A stretch of DNA of 64,000 nt from Ottelia alismoides (lineage: Eukaryota; Streptophyta; Magnoliopsida; Alismatales; Hydrocharitaceae). Shown here in pieces: positions 20,471 to 33,219 of this stretch. Made by a program: the position numbers and the translations under genes. Within the stretch, counting starts at the first letter, position 1, and every line of letters starts with the position of its first letter. The notes under the pieces are model-generated. The model worked only from the letters and a program-made list of their open reading frames with translations. It did not search any database and had not been told where the DNA came from. The stretch is from positions 124,001 through 188,000 of the forward strand of contig JAZKJV010010759.1 of assembly GCA_037367405.1 (NCBI GenBank). The letters are read 5' to 3'.

Positions 20471-22488
20471 TGATGAATATGTGATTCATCACTCTAAAAG
20501 TAAAAAAAATAGAACTTTGTTACTAAGTAATTAGATGCACATTTCCATCTATTGTGCATTATCAGCATTTATGCATGCGTAAATAATACATGCATTTTAT
20601 AATTCATATTCGAATTAAATAAGAAGCCAAATTCACGTGTACATATTCATTCGTATATTAGCAAAAATAATATATTTGTATATATTTTATACTAACTTCA
20701 AATCCAATAAAATGAACTCTATAGTGTATATATTACTAACACTAATAAAAGAAAAATACCAAAAAAATTACTAACTTGTGAAAATTAACCAATAGAACCC
20801 AAAGTCAGGTTTGAGACTAAGAGCCTTAAAATGTGAATATCTTTCTCATACAATGTCCGATTTAGGTCTACTCAATTTTAAAGTAATATACATTCATATA
20901 CCTTCAAAACAAGACTAATTTCATGAAACTTGAAGTTCGTATGTAAAACGTTAGTTTTAGGCCCCTATTGTTATTGTACATATTGACCATAATACCCTTT
21001 ATTTTATCATTTTATTTTCTTAATTATTAAAGATAAAAAATAAATTAAATTTTAAATATTTATTTCATCTTTTATCTATTTTTATTTTGATTTTCTCTCT
21101 TATTGAAACACAAAACAAAATATGCAAAAGATAAAAATACGTTATTTTATATCTATAAGGTACCACCCAAAAATACACTTTGTAGAGATTACTTCCTTTG
21201 ATTTTCAATCCTTCACAGAAGTTGTAGATCCCATCAAGGCAAGAAACTTTTATGTTGACTACTTTTTTATTTGACCACTTTTATTATTTCTTTTTTATTT
21301 TTATTTACATTTAATTTTTGAATTTTCTGGGAGCGACACGTGGCAGCTCCTGGAGCCTCCATGTGTTATCCCATTATTATTATTATTTTCGTAAATTTAT
21401 TTTTATTAATTTATTTATTTTAATTAATAATTTATTTACATTTGTTTTTTACTTTTTTATATTTTCCTCTACTTTTATTTCTCTTCTCTTCAATATTTTT
21501 AATAGCCTACATTTTACTTATTTTTTATTTATTTAATTTTCTCTTCTCCCTTTACTTATTCTCTACTCCAAGTCATCACCAAAGCCACTTTCTCCACCAC
21601 TCCATCTTCTCCATCTCTTCTCTAACTTCCTCCTCCTCCTCCTCTTTTTATTCCCCCACCCCCTTTATTCATCTTCATCCGTCGTTTAGAGAGAAGAGAG
21701 GTCGAGCCCCTTTAACCTTCAAGTGACAGCTGTAGGAGACGAGTTGAGAGATGGAAACCTCAAAGTGAGATCCGATGGTATGCACTGCCGTCACGAGCTT
21801 CACAATGCTCGTTGAGATTCGGAGCACCCACCATCTCCTTGAAGCAACGACAGGAGTTAAGGTCCACCTCCTCCGATATCATGCGAATCATAGGTAAATA
21901 TCTTGCCATCTTCACTTCGTCATTTTTTTATCAGACGTTATTTGTTGATCTTGTTCATCATCGTATTTTCATCATCACATTATTTTTTACCTCACACCAT
22001 TTCCACCAACCATCTCACCATTGTTATCAACGTCTTCAATATACCACTACAACACCACCTCTTCATTCCACATTTCATTTCCTATTTACAAAAAATACAA
22101 CAAATACAAAAATTTTATAAAAAGGATAGTAGGGGCATTGTCGTTCTTCCCCCTCTCCTACCGTCGCGGCTATCTACGGTCGTTCCTGCCCCTACACCGT
22201 AGCCGCAAGCGTCTCCAGTCGACGTCGCTGCAACCCTACTCGCCACCTGCACTGTTCACTGCCCTCAGCTCCGTGCCGCTCCCGCGCGTGCACGCGCTAC
22301 ACCATCGCCCCCTCGTCCCCAGGCCACATGCACGAGGGGAAGCACATCTCCGCTACCCTCTCCTGCCGCATCTACCTACGGCCGTTCTTCCTGGCCACCA
22401 ACCCCTTCCCGTCGCAGTCAGCCGCATCCTCTACTCCTGCTAGCAGGCCCACGCCTCTTGCGCGACCTCCACTAACCATCTGCGATGC
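20471..22488 (+). repeat. E3 3' LTR, left part
   Basis: Begins TGATGAATATGTGATTCATCA and matches 11181-13140 or so of the 5' LTR. It breaks at 22488, where E4 starts. Confidence 0.9.
22484..22488 (+). repeat. Left target-site duplication of E4 (GATGC)
   Basis: GATGC before the solo LTR; GACGC follows it at 25827-25831. The uninterrupted 5' LTR of E3 has a single AACGC-like site there. Confidence 0.8.
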
Positions 22489-25400
22489 TGATGAATTCCC
22501 ATTCATCACTCTTTATTCTTTTATTTTAGCAAATTATCTTGGCAACACATCATATAAATAGGTGTAAATACAACAACTTAGGAATATGCATGCATGTGTT
22601 AATAATGCATAATTAGCATGTATATTTGCAAAAACAAAAGAATAAAGAATAAAAAAAGAAGGAAGTATTTAGAATAAATACTGAGTGACCCGAACCCCAA
22701 GTGAGGGCCAAGTATTGGCCTGATTGCTAAATAAAATAAGTCGAGAGAGATAGGGCCACTCTACCTTATATATATGGTATGTACATAAATTATTTTTGCC
22801 AAAATAAAAATAAAATATGTTTACTTCCTTGTACATATTATAAAAAATAAAATAAAAAGAAAATAAAATCTCTCTCTTACTTGTACATAATACATGTATA
22901 TAGGTCTTCTTCCCTGTTTATTCTATACTTGTAAATAAATAATAAAAATAAAGCAAAAATTGTTTTAAACTCCAAAAATTATGTCGTGAATAAATAAAAT
23001 ATAAAATTGGAGTATTTGTGAAAAAATAACAAATTAAAAATAATTGTACAAAATACATAAGTATAATATACCTGTATATAAAATAATATACTGTATATGG
23101 AATAACTTATTTTTCATAAAAATAAATAAAAACATAGAAAATCCCTTGAAAAACAACAAATATTTTTTATTCATTTTTTAATTTAAATTCATTTACTATT
23201 TTTAAATATTTATCTTTCATTTTCCTAGTTATTTTCTCGTGTAGCGGGCTTTGTCCTTATTCTAGCCTGCTTGTGATTGGTCCATGTCTGAAACTTTGAC
23301 TCGGGTCAACCCCCTCTTCCAGGGCTTGACCCGACCCGATCTCTCTGCCAGACCTCCTTTTTGAAATTCACTAGGCCGGATCGTATGCCCGTTTGCTCCA
23401 ACACTCCTCCCGTGCCTTCCCCATGGCTCCAAGACCCTCGCGGATCCCTAGGGAAGCGCGGATCCTTCTCGGATTGTGTGCCCTGACTCGATCTCTCCAG
23501 CTGGGATTACTATAAATGCCTTCATCTGCCTCCCCAGGTCAGCAGCTCGCGCCTCACTCCCTCTCGATACCCTAGAAACCTTTGGCGTGGTGACAACCGC
23601 CTGAGGATCCTCCTGGTGGCCAGTTTGGTGCAGTGACGTCGACGCTCCTCCTTCGTGGTCGTACATCCTCCGCGAGAAGAATCCCTCGCCTTCTGTTGCT
23701 TAGTCGAGGCCATAACCCCGCCAACCATACTCTCTTGGAGACCAGGAAACCATCCGAACTTTCAGGTGAGACTCTTATCTTTCCCCGTTACCATTTCTAT
23801 TCCAATCTTTCGTTTGTTTGCCGCCTTCGCTCTGCCAACTCCGACCAGCCGGTTGGAGCTCCGTCACCCATATCCATCCATTTCGATACCCTCGCACGCT
23901 CACCCTCCATCATCCTACGTAATCTGATCATCCTGATCACCATCGACCTAGTCGATATTAGGCTCGAAGTCTCATCTACCTCCTTCGCCGGATACCAATT
24001 CCCATCCCTTGCTGCTTCTTTGCTTTTCAGCTCCAATAACCCAGACCGAAACGTAGCCCCGAGTCCTGGCTTTGTATTGCAGGTACCCTTGAGACATGAG
24101 GAGCCTCTTCTGCCTTCCAACTGCACGACGGAGCTGCTCCAGACCGAGCTCCGCCATCCAGTCTATCCGACCATCCGTCGGACGATCAGACCCCACTGCT
24201 CGACGCAGAGTGCCTCCCTGGATGTGCTCAACCTATTGGTGGTCTGATCGGCCTTGGAGATTCGCCCTAGTTCCCGTTCGAAGTTTGCCAACCCCTTGTT
24301 CATTCACCATCCTCAGTCACCGTTGGATGAAGAGCGGGGCACCGGTTTTCATCCGAGTCGTCCGTCGTTGAAGCTTTCCAACCGTGGATCTGATGCCATC
24401 TGACACATCTCAGTCGCACACATAGGGGACATTCCCTGAGCGTCAGATCTGCCTGCATAGAGGATCAAAGCCGCACGATCTCGCCTACCGGTGGCCGACA
24501 CGTGGACTCCCACGTGCAACTCACGTGCCTCGAGGGTATATTACTCTATTTACCCTACATTTATTTCACTTTATGCTTCAGTCCAGAAAATAAATGTTGT
24601 AGTTAAACCTTTTTGTAATCTAGTCCTTGTAGTTTTTGTGATTTGCATTCTAGTCCTTCAAGTTTGAGGACACGTGCCTTGTCACGTACATAGTGGTGTA
24701 TTTGCACTTTTGGTTCTGAACCTGCATGTGTTATGGTTTGAATGAATATTTTCTGAATTCGTATTTATACCCCTGTGTGTGTCAAATTGATGCATGCGTG
24801 GAATTTATTGGTAAATTTGCATTTTTGTACTCAAACTTTTTGTTTGTGTTAATAACTAGTCCAAAAACTTTGATAAATTGCATTTAGATCCTCATAACAT
24901 GTGTGTCTTGTTTTTATTCAAATAAATACCAAAACTACTCCAAAAATTCCAAAAATTTACACCTAGATCCTTCTACTGTGTAGTATTTTTGGTAATTTTT
25001 GTGATGCATTTTAATTTTATTTGATATTTTCTAAAATTCAAAAACCTTAAAAAGTGTCGCTGTCCAATTTAGAAAACTGATAAAAAATAAAAAAATTGTC
25101 CTAAAAATTCTACAAATTTTTTGTTTTTCTTATTTTACTTCCAATAGAAAATTTATTCCTTATCTTTTATAAAACACTTAAACATTGTAAAAGACTAAAT
25201 CCTCATAAAAATCATTAAAAAATCTACAAAAATCAGAAAAAATGTGTTTTTAGTTTTTGTAGATAGATTTCATTTTATACTTTCACATAACATTGCTGCT
25301 AGGATTTTATAGGCTTTTTAAATAATTTTAATTTGCCTTTATATATATGTTGTACATTGCTTTTTGTTTTTGACCTTCTTTTATTTTTAGAAATTCACAT

Positions 25401-25826
25401 AAAAATCAGAAAAACCCCATAAAATACCTTACAGACATCTGAATATTTTAAAAACACTAAAAATATTTTTGTTCTGAATTTTCGATTAATTTTAGGCCTT
25501 TAAATAATTGTTTGAGTGTGCCTTTTTACCATTTCTCTACTTCTGTTATTAATTAAAAACCATAAAAAATCTAAAATTTAAAAACTACCGAAAATACATC
25601 TATTTCTTGGATAATCTGACTACTTCGTAGATTTCATTTCGTGCTCCTTGTATTCGACCCTGGTGGCTATACCAGGTTAAATAATTAGCAAGACCGCTTG
25701 CCTCGTTTTTATGGTTTGAATGATTCGCTTTGGTGGTCTGATTTTTCTCGTTGAGCCCGGTTTGAGTGGTTGAGATCGCAACGACCATTGATATCACTTA
25801 ACCTTAGTCGCTCGAGATGCTCATCA
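22489..25826 (+). repeat. E4: solo LTR (type C) nested in the E3 3' LTR
   Basis: 3338 bases, starting TGATGAATTCCCATTCATCA and ending GATGCTCATCA. It has no internal region, so it is a solo LTR from LTR-LTR recombination. It aligns with the E7 LTR (42509-45746): a conserved block at 22680-22760, GC-rich core 23290-24540 with TATA box, and the GCAACGACC...GATATCACTTA end. Open frames such as 23633-24247 are not conserved. Confidence 0.9.
23511..23516 (+). promoter_or_regulatory. Candidate TATA box of E4 LTR
   Basis: CTATAAATG about 1022 bases into the LTR, after CTGGGAT and before CCTTCATCTGCCTCC. E7 has TATAAA at the matching place. Confidence 0.6.
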
Positions 25827-27333
25827 GACGCAACCATGCCGCCCCTTCGCCGTCGTGTTCCAGCCGCCTGCGACCTCAACGATTTGTGCCATCGTGTGTT
25901 GTGTCTCCTAACCGCCTGTGCCCCCGCTGTAGGCTCCCGCACCCCTGGCCATAGCTCTCCACCAGTCGTAGGTCGCGACCCTCCAACATGCCTCGCCATC
26001 GTCGCACGCCAAGCTGTGCCACACACACTGCCCTTCGCTCCGCATGCCAGTGACCGCTCGTGCCAGCCCAGTCGCTCCTCGCCTCATGCGTCGCGGTCGC
26101 CAATGCTGCCTCCTGCCCGCGCGTCTCGTGACCTCCGATGCCCTAGTTGCTCCTCCCTCATCGTAACCTAGGGAACCCACTTTGCTTCAAAGGTCCATTT
26201 TATTCATTTTTTTTTTTTGAAAAATTTACGTAGTAAGCCCATTATTTAATTTCAAAAGTACCCTTAGGCATAATTTGTCCTTTTTATTTTAATTCTGTGA
26301 TTACACATACATCCCTATGTTTAGGCTCTAATTTGGACATCCATTTTGCATCGATTTTAAATTAAAAATAACATATTGAAAATCATTTTATTCTCTACCA
26401 CTGTCTATTTATTTGGTTTTTTTGTGAGCATTGGATAATTTACTAAAAATCAAAGTCTGAAATTCAGTGATATTTTACCTATTTATTCTCTGAAATTCGT
26501 ATATACTTATTCGTTGCTCTAAAAATTATAAAAAAATAGAGATGATGGGTATGAATGTGTTATAATTAATGCATGAATTTTATCAAAATTGGATTTGTTT
26601 TTTTGCATAAAATAAATAGTTTAGTGAATTATGTAATTGATTTTTAATTAAATACACGAATACCATTTTTTTGGAATTTCAAGACTTTTGGATTAAAGTA
26701 AAATATCTATTTGAGATAATTTTTCTTTTGAATAAATTGAGTTCATGGATTTATTAAGAATTAAATACTCATAGTCACTCTATTTTTCATAAAAAATCAT
26801 ATACTTTCATAAAATTCAAAGAATATTGTAGCTTCATTTCATTATGTTTAAGTGCTAGTACAATTTTATAATTTTTACATTCTGTTTGCATGAAAATTTC
26901 ATGAAAACTCCTAAAGAGTTTGCATTTTTCATTATTGCATTTTAACCTCAAAAATTCCAAAAAAATATATTTTGCATCTTCATTGGGTTATGTTTACAGG
27001 AAAATATAATTTGGATAGACTGACTTTATTTCACATTAAAATTAATTTAGTTAAGTTGCTTGATTTCTTAATAACCTATTTCAATCACATTGCATTTTTA
27101 TTGCATAAAAATTAGAAAAAATATAAGCTTGGAAATTGTGAGCTAATTCCTCTAAGTTGATCCTTTTGCCTCCTTTAGTCGACCCGGTGGCTTGTCAATG
27201 TTAAAAATACATAAAACTGTACATTAATTACTTCATTGATTCATCCATTCGTGTGGTTCTTTTTTAATCAATTCGGATTTACCAACTACAACAAAATAGA
27301 CACATTTACATGAGGCAATTTAGCGATCCATCA
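25827..27333 (+). repeat. E3 3' LTR, right part
   Basis: Resumes with GACGCAACCATGCC and matches 13160-14692 of the 5' LTR, including TTTAGCGATCCATCA at the end. Bases 25827-25831 are the duplicated target site. Confidence 0.9.
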
Positions 27334-27338
27334 GACAT
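27334..27338 (+). repeat. Right target-site duplication of E3 (GACAT)
   Basis: Follows the CCATCA end of the E3 3' LTR; its mate is AACAT at 11176-11180. Confidence 0.7.
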
Positions 27339-27343
27339 TCTGT

Positions 27344-27600
27344 CTATACTTAAGTATATTTAACCCTAAGTATAAGTGGAACAAGATGAGTACATTAATT
27401 TCATAAATTCTGATCTTCATTCATCCCCATTTTGTTTACAACCTACTATACTTAGGAGTAATTGATCCTAAGTATAGGGGGATGATCGACTTCTCATTCT
27501 TTATTTTTAGTTATTGTAGTATAGACTTTCCTACACTTAACATGATTTGTGTCTTCGTCTTTCTCTCTGATCTATTAGGACATTGTTCAAGCAAGTATAG
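27344..27600 (+). repeat. E2 hairpins two, three and four
   Basis: Short hairpins at 27344-27376 and 27446-27476 (perfect CTATACTTAGGA/TCCTAAGTATAG in the latter), and a long imperfect one pairing 27531-27553 with 27579-27600. With 11102-11131 they make the full set of four. Confidence 0.8.
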
Positions 27601-29584
27601 AGGGGTCTCATCTACATTGTATATAATTTAGCCATAACTTGTACCCACATAATTTTAAATAACTACAACTAATATACCACGCAATTAATCAATTATAAAG
27701 AATTCATTGCAAATATTTATTAAAAAATTTTCAAATATTATTTGTAAAAAATGATTAATAAACTAGGTTTAAAATATTTTGCAAAATGTTTGAAAAATGG
27801 GTGGAATTTTTTTGAAAAATCTTTTTAAAAATATTTTGCAAAATATTTTCAAACCTTTATAAGAATATTTTATTTATAAAAATTTCTTTTATTTATTTAA
27901 AAAAATATTTCAAAAATCTATTTGCAAATGGTTTAGTAAATTGTTGTAAAAATATTTTGAAAAACCTATACATACAGTTTGAAAAATCTTAGCAAAAATG
28001 ATTTTCTAATTTTGTAAATCTTTGGAAAAAATATTTTTCATATTATTTTCAAAATAAAATTGTCAAAATATTTGTTAAAATATTTTCAAATTATTTTGAG
28101 AACCTTGTACATAATTTTAGTAAATAAAAGTTATTTATAGGCCTTGTAAATAAAAGCATGTAAATAATAATTAACTTAATTCCTATAAATACCGAGTGTA
28201 AATTCAATATCCTCATTCTCGTAAATGAAGAAGCACTCATGTGTAAATATCTACACATAGTTCTTTCATCAAATTTTTTAATTTTTCAAAACCCCTAAAA
28301 AATTGCAAAAGTCAAAACCCATAGAATTTGCAAAAATATTTTTGAAACTGCATAAGAAATTGTAAAACTTTTTTTCAAAATTCCATAACAACTTCAAAAT
28401 CAAAAATTACTTTACAAAAATATTTTATTGCTTTGTATATAACATCTGCATTTTTCATAATGATTTAGACCATTGAACAAGTCAAAATAAAGTTTGAAGA
28501 GTATAGCTTGGTATAGACTTTAATGCACTTAATTTCAGAGAAACCTATTGAGGACTAGAATTGGGATACTTTAGGCCACCTTGACTTAATTATTTAGGTT
28601 CTATGAGATTATATTGATGAGTCGATTCAATGTGTCTAATTACAAACCTTCATATTACTCGTAAAACTCTTGAGATAGTGGCTTGACTAGAAACCCCGCA
28701 CTTAACACTTAGCTCAAACTAGATGAATTATTGAAAATTCTTGGAGTCTAAGTCGGGATGATGCTAGGTTGCTTCGTCATGGGTGGCTCGGGAACTATTA
28801 TTGGGGATTGCCTAAACCAATAATCTAACCCACTTCTTTTGGTAACAATGATATCTAGAGACTGGAGAGTGGATTGAAACAATGCTTCAGATGAGGAATG
28901 GTCTGTTGGCGTAACTTTTTCCAAGACCCCAAAACATGAGTGGACCAAAGACTCTATATCCATCAGGACACATGCAAGAATAAAGAGCAATGTAAAGCCA
29001 AAGAGAAGACCAAAAAGAATCCTATACCAAAAATTCTACAAAAATATTGAGCTTCCGGAAAATGCCTGCTTCTTGGTTGAACTCGGTTACATTGACTGAG
29101 TTTCACAATGGAATGAAGACTACACTGATAAATTCCCACTTTTTTCTCAATTCTTCTAGCATCTCACCCTTTAGGTTGTAAAGACTGACATTATCTGACT
29201 TTAGAAGGAAATACATGTCTCCATGAGAATGATTTACCAGAGGAGCAAACTCCTTTATAGTTTAGTGGTTTGTCTGGGAAGATCTGAAAAATTTTACACA
29301 CACAGTTTTATCATTTCAAGGTAGCGAGAGTATCTGACTGAGAATATGGTTTTGACCAGACAGTGAAGAGAATTGGATGATAGGATTATCGAACCTAAGG
29401 GTTGTTGTGTCACACTTCCTATCCCTAACACGGTTCCGAACAAACCAATAATCCAAAGGTTTTAAATGAGCACTAAACTTTGATTTTATTAAGATAAGTT
29501 TAAAAGTAAAAAATGTTCCAAATTATTTCTTTTTATTTTATTTATTTTCTTTCTACACTTATTAGCATAAGTATTTTCTAGTTT
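27601..29584 (+). other. E2 3' untranslated region
   Basis: Very AT-rich with many AATATTTT-like words up to about 28450. Then it is homologous to the other 3' regions (for example ACTTAATTTCAGAGAAACC near 28535, ATAATCCAAAGG near 29450). No gene; the frame at 28748-28990 minus is not conserved. Confidence 0.55.
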
Positions 29585-32500
29585 TAATGAATCCTCATTT
29601 CATCACTTTTATTCTTTCATTTTGGTCTTAATATCTAGCAAAATGCATGTATATATAACTATTTTGTGAAAAATAGCACTATGAAAATATATAAAATACT
29701 ATACAAAATATTGTATTTATTACAAAAATAAATGAATAAAGAAAATAAAATAACATAAAAAGAGTGAGGTGTCAAAGACACTGATTGACCCTAACCCCCG
29801 AGACCCAGTCATCAAGATGACTTGGTCAACAAGGAATAAATTAGACGGAGATAGGGCTGCCAATTGTATAGAAAACAAAAAACGGAAACCTTAATTTTAT
29901 AAGAAAATAATTACAATTTGGGACCTATTTTATTTTTTATTTTTAAACCTCCTATCAATACACTTTGAACACCAATTTTGTACATAAAGTATAAATAAAA
30001 ATATAAAATCTATTTCACTGAAAAATAGTGCACAGTGTGCTTGGGACACACAAAATAAAAAGCTGCGAAGAAAAATTTGCAGACATGTATCTCCGGCATA
30101 CAAATTCAAAATTTACCAAATTCACCGTTATTATTCATAAAATAAAATTAGCTACTTAATTAAGGTGGTTCATTCAATTTGGAGTTAAGATGCAAAAGTT
30201 AGGTTTCGGGTCCTCATTATGCAACATACTAGTATATAATATTCACCATATTTATTCTTTATATTTTCACTTTCTTATATTTTTATAAATTTTTAGTATT
30301 ATTCAAAATACATGTACATAATTAAAATAAAAATCAAATCATCAAAAATCAAATAAATTAATAAATCCATGGGATATATAGGTAAATTGTATACATATAT
30401 ACCTACATAATATAAATACATAATTAGTGAAGTACATAAACAAACTCTAAAAAATATAATAATAATACATAGATGTGTGTTTAAATAAAGTATAAATATA
30501 TATATATATATATTGCATGTGCATAATAATAAAATATATATTAAAAATTTAAAAATAAAATATATAAAATACATGTATATTTACATATACATATACATGT
30601 AAATATTAACATACAATTAATTAGCTAAAAATATATAAAAAATATAAATAAATACTACATTAAATTACAAATATTTTTTATGCTTTCATAAAAAAATTAA
30701 TAAAATCGTTGATTGATTTTAATTTAATTTACAATTTATTTCCCCCATTATTTTTCCTAGTTGGTTCATGAAGACTAACCATGACTCCCAGTTTGTTGAC
30801 TTGTGGGTCAACTGTCCCCTATGTACCTCCTCCTTTTGTCAGACGTTCCTGGCTTGGAGAAATTGGTGAAGGGTGTGATCCAAGTTCGCCGGAATCCTTC
30901 TCCAGTGAGCTTCTCATGCTCAAAGCTTCCAAGCCTGTTGAGCCTCTAGGTTAGTTTCATTCCCTTGCTTTTAGTTCCAGCAATATATTTTAGATTTTAA
31001 TTTATTCATTTAATCATCCTAGGAGCATAATTCCAAAATCAAAACCACTGAAGCACTAGGCTCCATCCCCAAATTTGTCGTAACCCGACTTCGTTACGAC
31101 TCCCTTTCACCTCCACTTTCTTCCCCATCGCCTTCTCCTTCAACACCTCAATTTTCATCTTGATTCTCGCATGGAATCGAGGCACCAGACTCCACCTCTA
31201 CCGTCTTCGCCGGAGTCACATCAACTCGCCTCCCCCATATGCTTCTAGCTTCATTTTAGGGTCACGCACATGTAGCTCGAGCTCTTCAGCAATTTTGTGC
31301 ATGTGTGTGCATGTGAAGGCTGCCTAGAGCTCCACCCCAAGCTTTGAACATGGGCTTCAGGTCAGTTGACCCCCAGGGATATTCCAATGAGCACTGGTCT
31401 CCATTGAAGGTATCTGCATGCGCATTTCAGTTCTAGGTAGGAGAGGAGCCACTAAGGCAGGGAAGAGGTGGATGGAACTGAGTAAAACTAGCGATCGAAG
31501 TTCCCCAGCGATGAGTTCTTCAATTGTTCTTCGAGGCTAATCTAACACCATCATATGAAGCCATGACCTAGATCTAATATGGGCCGTCCAATATGAAGTG
31601 AATCGAGCCCCCTAGTGTCGTCCACCGTGCCACGTGAGGTGCTCCCGACCTTCCGTCCATGCACGTTTAAAGGGGTAGTTTAATAAGTAACCCCTAGACT
31701 TTTGTAATTTTAATATTTAGTCCTTTAAATAATTTACATTCAAAAAGTTGTGTGAAAATTTTATATGGGTCCCCATACGTAGTGAATATTACACATATGT
31801 CTTGTGCTAGGTCATCTCATGTAGTACCCCATGTGTGTTGGCCATTTTACATCCAGATCCTTTTGTTTTGTTATTTCTAGTTAGTACATAAACCTTATAT
31901 AAATGTTCAAAACGTTGGGGTATTTTACATATAACCCCCTGAGTTTAAATTTTATTGCAACAATACCCCTATCAAACATGTATAATTATTTTTGTGCATA
32001 TCTTTTTAGATTAAATAGCTCCCTTGCTCTATAAATCGTACAAAAAACTACTTGACGTGCTTTGAATGATGTAGTAACATGCCCAAATTTTTATTTGAAA
32101 ATTCATTGTATTTTCATTTTATTAAAAATCATTTTTTTATATTCATTCCATGTTTAGAGATAAAAATACAAAAAAATTAAAAAAATCATTTTTTAAAATT
32201 CAAAAAAATTAGCTATTATATATTACTATATAACATAATTCCAGACCAAAAATCGCAAAACAATCTCTAAAGAAAACCTTAAATAATAAACAAATCTTCC
32301 AACCTTGAAAAATTCAAAAATATTTTCAAAAAGAAAAAAGTTTTCTAGTCTATATTTATATATATATGTATATACTTATTACTACATATTAAATATAGTT
32401 TAAAGGAATTTTGGACTTTTTATCTATTTTAAAATCTTAACACATTCAACCTATTTAATTACTCCATGTTTTGGCATATTTTGGACTTTAAGATACATAA

Positions 32501-33219
32501 AAATTAGCACAAATCCATCATAAAAACAGAAGAAAATATACAAAAACAAAAAAAACATTTATTTTATAAAATTTGACTATATATACCTATAATAAATAAA
32601 ATACCATATATTGTATTAATATACATATATATGGTTATATATACCTAATATTATTATTAATTCTTATAAATATAACAAACATATTTTAAACCCTTCAAAA
32701 AATAAAAATGATTGTTTTTAGTTATATTTTCTGATTTTATATATTCCTTGTATATATCACATATATATTACCTACATTATATATAATAAATTATATAGTT
32801 ATATCTTTATTATATATATATATATTAAAAGAAGAAGTTAAAATCAGAAAAAGAAAAATAAAATAAAAATTATAAAATTAAAACAAAATTATATAAAATA
32901 AAAATCCATAAAAGTTAATGTAATTTGAAACACCAAAAAATTTAAAACTAAAAAATTCACAAAATAATTGTTTATTCTTTGTAGACAATAATTGTTTTCC
33001 TATCCTCGTAGTTCTTATTGGTTCGACACCCAGAGTACCTGTACACTATACACTTTTGGTCTGGGTTATGATAGATTTTAGCCTGCTCTATATTGCATTT
33101 CTCTATTATTTATTGTTGGTTTTGTTGAATGAATTTATAGGCTTTCATGATTGGTCACATTAGCGATTGTGGTCTACCTTGTGAGACCACACGACCGCCC
33201 CATGATAGCTGATGTATCA
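29585..33219 (+). repeat. E2 3' LTR (type C, diverged)
   Basis: Starts TAATGAATCCTCATTTCATCA, a mutated TGATGAAT...TTCATCA, and appears to end GCTGATGTATCA. It contains the conserved U3 block (29762-29870), a moderately GC-rich core (30770-31670) and AT-rich microsatellite-like stretches. No PBS follows, as expected for a 3' LTR. The right end is inferred from the distance to the GTTCGACACCC block and could be off by tens of bases. Confidence 0.6.

Larger units (their letters stand above)
11181..27333 (+). mobile_element. E3: complete non-autonomous gypsy (Athila-like) element with nested solo LTR
   Basis: Order: 5' LTR 11181-14692, PBS 14695-14712, leader, ORF1, gag-like frame, protease, C-terminal extension, hairpin array, 3' region, purine-rich tract, 3' LTR 20471-27333 (which contains E4). 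The flanking five-base duplication AACAT/GACAT and matching E2 sequence on both sides define the insertion. Polymerase and integrase are absent. By eye the two LTRs differ at roughly one base in ten over their first 250 bases, so the insertion is old. Confidence 0.9.
27334..33219 (+). mobile_element. E2 (right part): hairpins, 3' region and 3' LTR
   Basis: Starts with GACAT (27334-27338), the right target duplication of E3, then continues the hairpin array that began at 11102. A long 3' region and a type C LTR follow. Confidence 0.75.

Noticed and set aside
23633..24247. 204-residue open frame in the E4 LTR
   Set aside because: Not conserved in the E7 LTR, has a competing frame on both strands, and shows no domain.
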